Positions 41,631 through 52,314 of a stretch of DNA of 64,000 nt are shown in pieces (positions within the stretch are counted from its first letter, which is position 1; each line of letters opens with the position of its first letter). Source of the DNA: Azorinus chamasolen (lineage: Eukaryota > Mollusca > Bivalvia > Cardiida > Solecurtidae). Position numbers and translations under genes: made by a program. The notes under the pieces were generated by a model. The model was not told the origin of the DNA and did not search any database. It saw only the letters and a program-made list of their open reading frames with translations. The stretch is taken from assembly GCA_963576725.1 (NCBI GenBank), contig OY755240.1, positions 29,903,932-29,967,931 on the forward strand, in the 5' to 3' direction.

Positions 41631-42138
41631 AACAAGCATATCTAAACTAATCAAAACAAAAACTTTGGTATGATAGATATAATGGTTTAACTATTAACCT
41701 TCAAAGTATTTGAACTTGTCAATATTTGGCTGCTCAATTTTAGATTTCTCAACCATTCTCAGCACTCTACTGGCTCCTTTGTGATACCCTTTTTAAACAG
41801 TTTGGATCCAGATGAGAGGCTGAGTGAAATGAAGAAATATATAGTTTTAGAATGGAAGGAGATGACAATTGCTCAGAATGCAGAAGGTTATTTTTACCTG
41901 CAAAGTAATTGTACTCATCAAAGCTTGGCTTTTCAATTTTATAGATTTTTCTTCCATTTATCTAATGAAAGCTACTTTTTATTGTACACAATTGGTTCAG
42001 TGTTTCATCTGGATCAAAACTAAAATGGTTATCAGGACACTGGGTGTGGAGTGGGAAAAGTGAACTTTTCTATTGACAGTATCCAGATGAGAACTTTTCA
42101 AGTTTTAAAAATATTAAATGGTAATGATGGTAGGAATA
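41631..42138. other. non-coding stretch
   Basis: Short overlapping frames at 41781-42063 show no recognisable domain. GTTTGGATCCAGATGAGA recalls phrases near 37160. No gene supported. Confidence 0.45.
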
Positions 42139-42338
42139 CAGCAAAACCTCTCTATAACGGCCACTAAACTGTTAATTAGTTTGTAATTTGGGCAGGTGGT
42201 TGCTTAAAGCAAGTTGAAAGTAAAACAGAATGCTCCTATAGGAGCGTCCTGTTTTACTTTCACCTTGCTTTAAGCATCCACCTGCCTTTAACACAAAATA
42301 CTTGATATAATTTAGTGGTTGTTATAGAGGTTTTACTG
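42139..42338. mobile_element. pogo-like palindromic MITE
   Basis: CAGCAAAACCTCTCTATAAC and, inverted, CAGTAAAACCTCTATAACAA; TA on both sides. Long arms GCAGGTGGTTGCTTAAAGCA / TGCTTTAAGCATCCACCTGC around GCTCCTATAGGAGC. Confidence 0.85.
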
Positions 42339-42392
42339 TATATCAATATATCAATAATATATATATAGAGAGAGAGAGAGTGAGAGTGCACC
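42339..42392. repeat. AT then GA microsatellite
   Basis: ATATCAATATATCAATAATA followed by TATATATAGAGAGAGAGAGA and GTGAGAGTG. Confidence 0.85.
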
Positions 42393-42629
42393 CTGATATG
42401 TCACATTTGAATCTCTGTTCAGAGACTGGAAGTTGTAGTGCTTCTATTTAGAATATTTTGTGTGAAATGTGTTAACTTTCATTTTCTGGTATTCATTTTT
42501 GAGATTTTTTTTATCTTTGAATTTATTTACTAATACAGGTAATTTTTTCACGTAGCATATTCAGTTTTCTATATTGAGAAGTAAAAAAAAATGAGGCATA
42601 ATTAGCTACCCTCGTCCATCCGTCTATGA

Positions 42630-42926
42630 TTAACCCTTTCCCTCATATAAATGACTTTTCACACATTTGCAAACAGAGAAGACCCATATCAGACGGCTCC
42701 TAAAGTAGGGAATGGGTTAACCATTTATTTCCTACTGACGCACTTTTGCGCTTCTGTAAAACTCATTTTTTGAAACCATTGTGATAAATAGAGCATTTGC
42801 TCCTATCACAATTGGTTTAAAAACTACACAATTCTAAATTTCTCCCTTTCTATAGTTAATGCTCCTTTTTGGTAGACTAATTCAAAGAGGTTGGGTCTAA
42901 AAATAGTCTAGGAGGGAATGGGTTAA
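42630..42926. mobile_element. two piggyBac-like MITEs sharing one TTAA
   Basis: A shortened core-1 copy (42630-42720: TTAACCCTTTCCCTCATATA, GCAAACAGAGAAGACCC, AGGGAATGGGTTAA) ends on TTAA 42717-42720, where a core-2 copy starts. That copy runs to GAGGGAATGGGTTAA at 42926. The core-2 palindrome is collapsed to CATTTGCTCCTATCACAATT. Confidence 0.8.
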
Positions 42927-43145
42927 GGTTAGATCCATTTATTTAGCATTCAGTGGGGTATCCATGTGCTATAGACACATTCTAGTTTGCCAAGACAAGG
43001 AAGGCCCAATACAAGTTGTCACTAAATGCACGTCTACAATCAAGTTCTTCATATGATGATGAAATAGTTTATCTGCTTTTCTATTTGATTTTCAAAAATG
43101 AGGTCATTTTACATCAATTTCTTTGTATCTTCATGAATTTCATTA

Positions 43146-43333
43146 TTAACCCTTTACCTCGTGGAATATTCATGTATGAAATAATAACATATTGAATAGC
43201 TGATTTTTTAATGGTACATGAACTAAAGATTTTTAGGTCATGGTAGAAACTGTAGAATTGGATCTATATACTAGTAATTTTGTCTCTGTTTTCAAATGAA
43301 TGAAAAAGGTGTACTTGTGAGGTAAAGGGTTGG
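43146..43333. mobile_element. piggyBac-like MITE lacking its core
   Basis: TTAACCCTTTACCTCGTGGA to GAGGTAAAGGGTTGG, 188 bp. The palindrome is replaced by a short stretch around 43280 (TTTTGTCTCTGTTTTCAAAT). Confidence 0.7.
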
Positions 43334-43627
43334 GTAGTATCTTTACGAATATCTCTTACTCTTAGAAACAAGACAAAGCAAGATTTAATCAGAGATGTTT
43401 TCATATTATCTTCGCTCACAGTGGACTTAGCATGAGATTGGAAAAGAAATGTATCAACTACATGCAGACTGGCTTGTTTGATCCTACTCCAGGAGTCTTC
43501 ACTCTCTCTAATCCTTTACTCCATGAATATTCATGTAAGAAATTAATTGTTCTGCGTACATAATGAAATACCTGGGATCTTCCTCTACAAGAAATAGCTA
43601 CACATCACGATATGACTGAAATACTGT

Positions 43628-43857
43628 TTAACGCATTATCTCCTGGGCTATTTTTAGACCCAACCTTATTTAATTAATCTACCGAAAAGGAGCATTAACT
43701 AGAGAAGAGGAAAATTTTAGAATTTTGTAGTTTGAAACCATTGTGATAAATAGAGCATTTGCTCCTATAGGAGCAAATGCTCTATTTATCACAATGATTT
43801 CACAAAGTGACTATTACAGAGTCGTCAAAAGTCGTCCATATGGGAGAATGGGGTTAA
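43628..43857. mobile_element. core-2 MITE, complete
   Basis: TTAACGCATTATCTCCTGGG to GGAGAATGGGGTTAA, 230 bp. Palindrome GAAACCATTGTGATAAATAG around GCTCCTATAGGAGC. Confidence 0.8.
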
Positions 43858-44004
43858 GCAACATTGTCACATAATACTGGAAATATTAAGGAACCACCTT
43901 TGTACAAAATGCAAGAAGCTCCTTTTTCAAAAATGTTATGCTCAGGGCTTTTATTAGAAATAATACAGTATCTATGCCAATATGCTCAGTTATGATCCAA
44001 AATT

Positions 44005-44220
44005 AACCCTTTAAGTGTGAGATAGGAGTGAGCTGTCATTTGCAAAAAGTAGAGACCCGGTCTGACAGGTTCTGGAGGTAATCTTTGATCAGGGTCTGCA
44101 CCATATGCCATTCGAAATTCTTTTCATCAAAGTTTGTCTTTCATATGGAATGGACAGAACTAAAATATTCCACTTTGAAAATACAGCATTGAGAGAGAAG
44201 GAACTGGAGTAGGGGTGACA
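44005..44220. mobile_element. diverged core-1-like MITE
   Basis: TTAACCCTTTAAGTGTGAGA, GCAAAAAGTAGAGACCCGG and GATCAGGGTCTGCACCATAT. Only loosely similar; the right end is not clear. Confidence 0.4.
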
Positions 44221-44410
44221 AGCCTTTGTTATCTTTGCTGTCAATATTTCAGTGTCATTTTCATCGTCTCATGTTTGATTCTTCCAATGTGATTTGGCTT
44301 TTAACAAATAAAATTGTACCATAGTGACAAATGTCTTCTCGTTTGGATACCCACTCATTATTAACTCATTTCGTGTAAGAAATAATAATGTCATAAATAT
44401 TAGACTGTTC

Positions 44411-44560
44411 TTTAAACCTTTCCCTCATATAAATGTGTTTTTCCGCATTTGCAAACAGAGTAGACCCAGATCAGACGGATCCTATAGAATCCGTCAGATC
44501 AGGGTCTGCTCTGTTTGCTTATGGAATTTGAAATACCTGTTGTTTTACTTACTTAAACTA
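44411..44560. mobile_element. core-1 MITE, left half
   Basis: TTAAACCTTTCCCTCATATA, GCAAACAGAGTAGACCCAGA / GATCAGGGTCTGCTCTGTTT around GGATCCTATAGAATCC, then ATGGAATTTGAAATACCTG. The right arm is replaced by family C sequence. Confidence 0.75.
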
Positions 44561-44584
44561 GAATTATCACTAAAGGTGATTGAA

Positions 44585-46087
44585 TACCCCCGCTCAGCTG
44601 CCTTGATCGCAAATAGTGACCTAGTTTTTGACTCCATGTGACCAATTTTCGATTTTGTGCGAGATTTTATCAAAACAATCATATGAAGATTGGGCAAATT
44701 TGTCGACACTCTTGAGGTCACATTTTCAGCCCAATCTTCATGAAACTTTTATCAGAATGATTGTTTTAATAAAATCTCGGATGAGTTTGAAAGTGGGTCA
44801 CACGGGGTCAAAAACTAGGTCACTTGGCCAAACAGTAGAAATACCTTGTGAACACTCTAGTGGTCACATTTTTAGTCCAATCTTAAAGAAATTTATTCAA
44901 AATGATTGTCTTGATAGAATCTTAGACGAGTTTGAAAGTGGGTCATGTGTTGTCAAAATCTAGGCCACTAGGTCAAATAGAAAATCCTTATGAACACTCT
45001 AGAGGTCACATTTTTTGTCCAATCTTCATGAAACTTGGTCGGAATGATTGTCTTGATAAAATCTTGGATGTCGTTGAAAGTGGGTCACGTAGGGTAAAAA
45101 ACTAGGTCAAATGGTAGAAATATCTTGTGAACACACCAGAGATCACATCTTTTAGCCCAGTCTTCATGAAACTTAGAATGATTGTCCTGATAAAATCTTT
45201 GAAGAGTTTGAAAGTGGATTAAGTTGGACCAAAAAGTATGTCGCTAGGTCATATCTTAGAAAAATCTTAACACGCCACCAGTCTCATTTTTAGCCCAATT
45301 TTCCTCGAACTTGCTCAGAATGTTTGTCTTGATAATATGAAGGTTTAGTTTGATCATGGTCAGGGTGGGATAAAAAAAAGTAGGTCACTAGATCAAATTT
45401 TAGAAAAATCACTATAGATCACATTTTAGTAGAAAATCCCGATGAACACTCTAGAGGTCACATTTTTTGTCCAATCTTCCTGAAACTTTGTCGGAATGAT
45501 TGTCTTGATAAAATCTTGGATGTCTTTAAAAGTGGGTCACGTAGGGTCAAAAACTAGGTCAAATGGTAGAAAAACCGTGTGAACACACCAGAGGTCACAT
45601 CTTTTAGTGCAGTCTTCATGAAACTTAGAATGATTGTCCTGATAAAATCTTTGTAGAGTTTGAAAGTGGGTTAAGTTGGACCAAAAAGTATGTCGCTAGG
45701 TCATATCTTAAAAAAAATCTTAACACGCTATCGGTCACATTTTTAGCCCAATTTTCCTCAAACTTGCTCAGAATGTTTGTCTTGATATCAAGGTTTAGTT
45801 TGATCATGGTCGGGGTGGGATAAAAAAGTAGGTCACTATGTCAAATTTTAGAAAAATCACTCTAGAGGTCACATTTTTAGTCCAATCCTCATTGGTCAGA
45901 ATAATTGTCTTGATAAAATCAATTTTCTAAATCTTTGAAAATCTTGTTCTCCAGAACCACTGCTCATGATCCACTATCAACATTGTTCCCTTAGGTCAAT
46001 ATTGGCCCCACCCTGGGACTACCCAGCTATAATCTTAAATCTATGGTAATCAGGTGAGCGATTAATGGCCATATTGGCACTCTTGTT
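44585..46087 (+). mobile_element. family C array with inverted first unit and a 3' hairpin end
   Basis: 44585-44715 reads as the reverse complement of a C unit (GTGACCTAGTTTTTGAC, ATGAAGATTGGG). From 44720 on, about nine units run forward (AATCTTCATGAAACTT, AGAATGATTGTC, GTGGGTCAC). Two stretches, 45160-45400 and 45600-45840, are near-duplicates. End: CAGGTGAGCGATTAATGGCC, ATATTGGCACTCTTGTT. Confidence 0.7.
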
Positions 46088-46104
46088 CTGGGAGTAATGT
46101 CCCG

Positions 46105-46440
46105 TTGAACCTAGAAATCACTAGATAATAGTGAAGGAAAATCCGGTTTGATGTCATGTCGACATTTCTTGTTCTACTATTTGACTTAGTGACCTAGTTT
46201 TTCACCCTACATTACCTACTTTCGAACTCTTCCGAGATGTAATTAAAACAATCATTCTGGCCACATTTCATGAAGATTGGGCTGAAAATGTGACATTGAG
46301 TGTTTACAAGAATGAAGACCTATTGACCTGGTTTTTGACCCCACGTGACACTTCTATCAAGATAATAACTCCAAGTTTCATGAAGATTGGACTAAAATTG
46401 TGACAACTAGCGTGGACACAATTTTGTCCAGCCTTCTTCT
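46105..46440 (-). repeat. family C units in reverse orientation
   Basis: GACTTAGTGACCTAGTTTTT, TCATGAAGATTGGGCTGAAA and ATGTGACATTGAGTG are the reverse complement of C unit phrases. With 44585-44715 these are the only clear reverse-oriented pieces of the hairpin-type families in the window. Confidence 0.65.
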
Positions 46441-47160
46441 TCTACAGTTGTTGAAAGTTCATGTATAGCCATATGAACATATAAACCTGTGCACCGCATA
46501 TTTCTATTATGATCGGACCATTTCTTAAGGAGCTATCTCCCCCTTTTATTCCCCTACCAATATTTTCCGGTTTTCTGGACTTTTTATGGAAGTGACAGGA
46601 GATATTAACTCTATATTTAGTATAAAGCTAAATCTAGATAAGTTACAGCTTACGTTCCAATCTCAATCCGGTTGAATAATTTTTTCCAGAGTTATTGCTC
46701 TTGAACTTCAATTTTTTCTTAAAATTTTGAATTTTCAACACTTTTTTGGAAGTTGTTGGAGATATTAACTTTATTTTTGGCATATACATGTAGCTAAATC
46801 TAGATGATTTACAGCTTAATTCCCAATCTCAGTCTGGTTGAATAATTTTTGCATGAGTTGTGGCCCTTGAACTTTAATTTTTTATCAAATTTTCAAATAT
46901 CTGGTCTTTCTTTGGAAGTGGTTGGAGATATTAATTTTATATATTGGCATAAATCTAAATCCAGATGAGTTACAGCTCGAATATCGGTCTGGTTGAATAA
47001 TGTTTGTCAGAGTTATGGTCCTTGAACTTAATGTTTTTCTGAAAGGGTCTTATTTCTCTGAATTCTGAATTTTTCTTTATTTTTGGTGAACATCTTGTCA
47101 TTTTTATTACATAAATTGGGTTGGGGCATGTATTGTTTTTAAATCTCTTCATGTTTCTGT
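46440..47160 (+). repeat. family M tandem units
   Basis: About four units near 46560-47060 with TTTTTTGGAAGTTGTTGGAG, ATATTAACTTTATTTTTGGC, AGATGAGTTACAGCT and GGTTGAATAATTTTTGC; step about 170-180 bp. Preceded by GATCGGACCATTTCTTAAGG. No ends recognised. Confidence 0.65.
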
Positions 47161-47204
47161 ATGTACATATGTTCAGATTGATGATAGGTGTTCTGACAAG
47201 CAGC

Positions 47205-47236
47205 CAGGTTGGAGGGGGTGGGGGGGGGGGGGGGGG
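47205..47236 (+). repeat. G-run
   Basis: GGTTGGAGGGGGTGG followed by an unbroken run of G. Potential G-quadruplex and a likely site of length variation or assembly error. Confidence 0.85.
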
Positions 47237-47328
47237 TATTCGTTAGCCTGTGGCTTACAGTTCTAGTTGTAACTATTTTTCCATGAGTATTCGGTAGGTA
47301 TTGAAATTTTGAATAAACGTAGAGAAAG

Positions 47329-47576
47329 GGTTAAAATGTCATATTAACTTTTTGCCATGGCAGTAACTGTAGAATCATATCTATATTATACCAAAGGCAA
47401 ACAGAGTAGACCCAGATCAGACGGCTCCTATAGGAGCTACTGCACAGGCGGCCATTTCGTGGGTCTACATGTAGACCCACGAAATGCCCCCCTGTGAGCT
47501 ACTGTATCTGATCTGGGTCTACTCTGCTTGCAAAGGCGTAGGATGGTGTACAGGTATTTATGGAGGAAAGGGTTAT
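47329..47576. mobile_element. core-1 MITE with a nested micro-palindrome
   Basis: Left part TTGCCATGGCAGTAACTGTA, core GCAAACAGAGTAGACCCAGA, GGCTCCTATAGGAGC, then the insert at 47443-47496, then TCTGATCTGGGTCTACTCTG and GGAGGAAAGGGTTAT. A further core-1 MITE starts on the same TTAT and continues to about 47850. Confidence 0.75.
47443..47496. mobile_element. 54-bp palindromic micro-element with 8-bp duplication
   Basis: Nearly a perfect inverted repeat: arms start CACAGGCGGCCATTTCGTGG and, inverted, CACAGGGGGGCATTTCGTGG, meeting at GTCTACATGTAGAC. AGCTACTG lies directly outside both ends (47435-47442, 47497-47504). An 8-bp duplication with CA...TG ends fits a hAT-mobilised element stripped to its inverted repeats. 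Confidence 0.8.
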
Positions 47577-47850
47577 TCGCAACTCTTCCCCACATAGAAA
47601 AACTATTCCACACCTTTGCAAACAGAGTTGACCCAGATCAGACGGTTCCTGTAGGAATGGCCCAATTAGAGTATGCTCTGTTTGCTTTAAATTGTTTATG
47701 AAATTATAATACATGTATATCTGACTAGTTTCTATCAATACCAAACATTCCTGTGTACATATGCCATTATAAAAAATCAGCTAATAAAAATATTCATAAA
47801 ATATTTATATCTTACATGAATATTCAACAGGGAAATGGTTCAGCTTTACA
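47577..47850. mobile_element. core-1 MITE
   Basis: AACTCTTCCCCACATAGAAA, GCAAACAGAGTTGACCCAGA, GGTTCCTGTAGGAATGG, GTATGCTCTGTTTGC. The right arm ends CATGAATATTCAACAGGGAA and ATGGTTCA. Confidence 0.65.
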
Positions 47851-48028
47851 AACCGATGGAGAGTCAAGATTGGTTGTCCTTATATTTAGGGTAGATAAGG
47901 GAATGATAAAGTATAAATTATTTGAAATTAATTCGAATAAACCATAACCGTAGACATAGATATATGAGATAACAAATTATGAAATACTGACGTAACACAT
48001 TTGTGTCAAAAAGGTGGACATATTTTGT

Positions 48029-48245
48029 ACGACATGTCGCATACAGTGGGGTAGCTTTGGCCAGCATGTCGCACATACTGTGGTAGCTTTGGCCACGCAT
48101 GTCACATACACTAGGGTAGCTTTGGACACGCATGTCACATACACTAGGGTAGCTTTGGACACGCATGTCACATACACTAGGGTAGCTTTGGCTACGCATG
48201 TCACATATACTAGGGTAGCTTTCCCACACATGTCACCTATACTGG
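48029..48245 (+). repeat. 33-bp minisatellite, six to seven copies
   Basis: Unit ACGCATGTCACATACACTAG then GGTAGCTTTGGAC, 33 bp. The central three copies are almost identical and the flanking ones are diverged. Because 33 is a multiple of three, 100-codon frames open on both strands; they are not genes. Confidence 0.9.
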
Positions 48246-48519
48246 CACTGTCTTTCTTCACTATCACCATTAGTCAGAATGTAAACCACTTCGCGATACA
48301 CGTAAACCTTCACAATAAACCAAAAAATGAAATATGTTGTCTACATCACAGATAGTGTCGTTAACATCCCCTGCAAGTCCAACCCCCATCACAGACAACA
48401 CATCTGTCATGAATGGTTCCTACCACTTATCTGATAAGTATCTGCTATCTCGCATCTCTGCAATGTCGGGTTCATATTTTGATGAAGCAGAAATGCTGTT
48501 ATATTTTCAGCCGGATTTT
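48246..48519. other. non-coding stretch
   Basis: No recognised gene or repeat. Short frames here start inside the minisatellite or end in family G. Confidence 0.45.
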
Positions 48520-49690
48520 TGAAAAAATCTCGGCTTATAGTTTGGCGAAAACCGGGCGGACGGGCGGGCGATGTGCCGTCGTTAGGAAAACTTTAACATT
48601 GCTTATAACTTCTGAATTACTTAAGCTAGACCATTCATATTTGGTATGCAGATAGCTTGGGTGAAGGCCTTTCACTTGATACAAGGATACATGAAATCAG
48701 GTCAATGTCAAGGTCACTACTTCCAAAAGTCAAGGTCACTACTTCCAAAAGTTTGCCGTTTTTAACCAACTTTAACATTGCTCTGAACTACACATGCTAG
48801 GCAATTCAACTTTGGTATACATATATCTTGGACAAAGATACAAGGATATATGAAATCAGGTCAAAGTCAAGGTCACTATTTCCAAAACTTTGCTGTTGTT
48901 AACAAAACTTTAACATTGCTTATAACTTCTGAATTACATAAGCTAGACCATTCATATTTGCATGCAGATAGCTTGGGTGAAGGCCTTTCACTTGATATAA
49001 GGATACATGTAATCAGGTCAAGGTCAAAGTCACTATTTCCAAAACATTGCAATTTTTAACAAAGTTTATTATTACTATAACTACTGAACTACAAATGCTA
49101 GACCATTCATATTTGGTATACAGATAACTTGGGTAAAGGCCTTTCACTTGATACAAGGATACATGAAATTAGGTCAAGGTCAAGGTCACTATTTTGACAA
49201 GTAATGAAGTTGGCCATCATTGAAAAACTTCAACCTTTTTTCTTAACTGCTGAACCTCATATGCTAGACAATTCAGATATGGTATGGAGATAGCTTTGGT
49301 GAAGGCGTTTCATTTGATACAATGATACATGGAATTGGGTCAAGGTCAAGGCCACTATTTTGAAAAAATGACTGTTTTAACAAACTTTAACATTTTGCTA
49401 TAACTTCTGACCCACGAGTGCTGGGCAATTCACCTTTGGTATTCAGATAGCTTTGATAATGACCTTATGGATGACATAAAGATACCTGAAATCAGGTCAA
49501 GGTCACTATTTTGAAACATTGGCTGTCATTAAAATGTTGTTATAACTTCTGAACTGCATGGGCTAGACAATTTATATTTGGTATGCAGGTAGCTTGGTTG
49601 AAGGCCTTTCAGTTGATACAAGGATACATGAAATTAGTCAAGGTCAACACAAAAAATCGGCTTTAATGCGGTTTCCGCAAATTTTTGCAT
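48520..49690 (+). mobile_element. family G element
   Basis: Starts CGGCTTATAGTTTGGCGAAA with GGGCGGACGGGCGGGCG. About seven units of roughly 145-150 bp follow: ACTTTAACATTGCTTATAAC, CTAGACCATTCATATTTGG, GCCTTTCACTTGATACAAGG and ATCAGGTCAAGGTCA. AGGTCAAGGTCAAGGTCAC at about 49172 places three AGGTCA half-sites end to end. Confidence 0.75.
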
Positions 49691-50017
49691 GTTACATGTT
49701 TCATATTATGAACCATAGTGTCCCTTCAATTTTGTGAGTACCTAATTAACCGTAACTACTTCCGTGTTCTAAATTTAATTCAATATTCAATATCTACTGA
49801 ATATTCATGGACAAAATAGTTATAATGAAATATGGAAGGTGTAACGCTGTAGTCATTTTAGAAACTAACAAGAAAAAGCATTGATGTAAACATCAAAAGG
49901 CGCCATTATAAAGAACAACCATGCAGGTTTTGTTTAAATCTATTGTGAAACAAAAGTGCTTAGAATATGAGTGATCATGATACTTATAATGCTGCACCAA
50001 CCCTTTCAATGAAGATG
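49691..50017. other. non-coding stretch with MITE remnant
   Basis: A core-1 left arm remnant (TCAATATCTACTGAATATTC, ATGGACAAAATAGTTATAAT) at 49780-49870. No gene. Confidence 0.5.
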
Positions 50018-50380
50018 CAGTGCTCCCTCTCTACAACGACACCCTTTGGGATACGAATATTGTATGTGTTGTTCAGAGGGAGTTGTTATATGGGAGGGAA
50101 AATCAAACATAATTAGCTTGTTTGCAGATCACCAGATAAGGTGTATTTCGAGAACTAAAACCGGTATGCCTCAATTAAACCATATGTTGTGACCACTCTT
50201 TAGAATCATCACAAAGTGACGATTCTAAAGAGTGGTCACAACATAGGGTTTGATGGAGGCATAAAGAAAATACGATGGAAAAAGGTTGTTTCTGGAGCCT
50301 TGTTGTTTCGGAAACCGTGACATGCGTTGTTGTAAGGAGGGACTCGTTATTGAGAGGGCCGTTGTAGGGAGGGAACACTG
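50018..50380. mobile_element. CAGT-ended palindromic element with type D-like hairpin
   Basis: CAGTGCTCCCTCTCTACAAC and, inverted, CAGTGTTCCCTCCCTACAAC; right flank TA. Subterminal GGGAGTTGTTATATGGG and GGGACTCGTTATTGAGAGG. Centre GTTGTGACCACTCTTTAGAA pairs with the inverted TTCTAAAGAGTGGTCACAAC, the hairpin also seen in type D MITEs. Confidence 0.7.
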
Positions 50381-50968
50381 TATATAACGTGTCTGCTATT
50401 GAAATAGTGTAAACATAAATGAAGACAAATGAAATATTTTTACATGAAAATATATACTGATTGGCATTATTTTAATATAATCATGCAATCATTGAAAGGT
50501 TTAGTTCAGCATATTCCTGTTGTAATTACTACAGACGGAAGTATGATTTCAGACACTATCAAACAATGAAATAATTATACTTAAAAATAATGAGTTTGTC
50601 CAAAGCTTTTCAATACATGTACTGTGAATTTAAGAAATGAATCAAATACCGAAATAGTTTAAATTTTAGTTTGATAGATAATTAGCACGTTTTTATAAAT
50701 CATTTTAATTGATTATTGACGGATAAGACATACTTAAATGTTAGAAAAGAATAGTATCATTTCCATTGTAAATTCTCATTCATATACATGTATTAATAAA
50801 CACTGATAAGATAATAGGCTTAATATAACACACCTATTTGCAACAAATGGAGTTTAACTGTGAAAAAGAAAATTGTTTAAAATGCCATACTTGGCACTAA
50901 GTAAGGTCTAATTCTAATTACACGACATTAAGATATCTCCAATTATGGTCCCAATGTGCTCCATAGTG
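50381..50968. other. AT-rich non-coding stretch
   Basis: No gene or repeat recognised on either strand. Confidence 0.55.
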
Positions 50969-52203
50969 CATATTTAGCTCACCTGAGCTGAAGGCTTAGG
51001 ATGAGCTATTGTGACCGTGATCCGTCCGGCGTCCGGTGTCCGGCGTCCGTCGTCTGTCCACATTTTCAAACGACATCTCCTCTGAAACCAGATGACCAGC
51101 TTTTAACAAAATTTTGTCAGAAGCATCAGTGGCTAGGGGGAACGAAACGTTCACATTATGACCCCCGGGCCAAAAATGGCCCCACCGAAGGGCTTATCAG
51201 TTTTTCATAGGAAAATCTTTAAAAATCTTCTTCTCTGAAATTGTAAGGCCTAGACCTTTGATATTTGGTATGCAGCATGATCTTATGGTCCTCTACAAAG
51301 ATTGTTCAAATTATGACCTCCGGGCAAAAACTGGCCCCGCCCAAGGGCATATCAGTTTTTCATAGGAAAATCTTTGAAAATCTTCTCTGAAACTGTAAGG
51401 CCTAGACCTTTGATATTTGATATGTAGCATGATCTTATGGTCCTCTACAAAGGTTGTTCAAATTACGACCCCGGGCCAAAACATGGCCCCGCCCAAGGGC
51501 TTATCAGTTTTTAATAGGAAAATGTTTAAAAATCTTCTCTGAAACTGTAAGGCCTAGACCTTTGATATTTGGTGCGTAGCATGATTTTATGGTCCTCTAC
51601 AAAGATTGTTCAAATTATGGCCCCCGGGCCAAAAATGGCCCTGCCCAAGGGCTTATCAGTTTTTCATAGGAAAATCTTTAAAAATCTTCTCTGAAACTGT
51701 AAAAATCTTCTTCTCTGAAACTGTAAGGCCTAGACCTTTGATATTTTGTATGTATCATCATCTCATGATCCTCTACAAAGATTGTTCGAATATGATCCCC
51801 GGGCCAAAAATGGCCCCGCCCAAGAGCTTATCAGTTTTTCATTGGAAAATCTTGGTACAAATCTTCTTCTCTGAATCTATAAGGCTTAGATATTTGGTAT
51901 GTAGCATCATCTAATGGTCCTCTACAAAGATTGTTCAAATTATGACCCGCGGGCCAAAAATGGCCCTGCCCAAGGGCTTATCAGTTTTTCATAGGAAAAT
52001 CTTTAAAAATCTTCTTCTCTGAAACTGTAAAAATCTTCTTCTCTGAAACTGTGAGGCCTAGACCTTTGATGTTTGGTGTATAGTGTGATATAATGGTCCT
52101 CTACCAAGATTGTTCAAATTATGACCCCAGACCAAAAATGACCCTGCCCAAGGGCTTATCGGTGTTTCGTAGGAAAATCTTTAAAAATCTTCTGAAACTG
52201 TAA

Positions 52204-52279
52204 ATGGAAAAGTAGTAAATTCAAGCAGGCAAAGCCACATACAAGACGCAACCACCACCAAAACACCGATAGATAGCAT

Positions 52280-52314
<35 letters not shown>

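Noticed and set aside
41781..42063. Frames of 64-80 codons between repeats
   Set aside because: No recognisable domain, two overlapping frames in the same strand, AT-rich composition.
47918..48355. Three frames of about 100 codons with repeating peptides
   Set aside because: By-products of a 33-bp tandem repeat whose length is a multiple of three.
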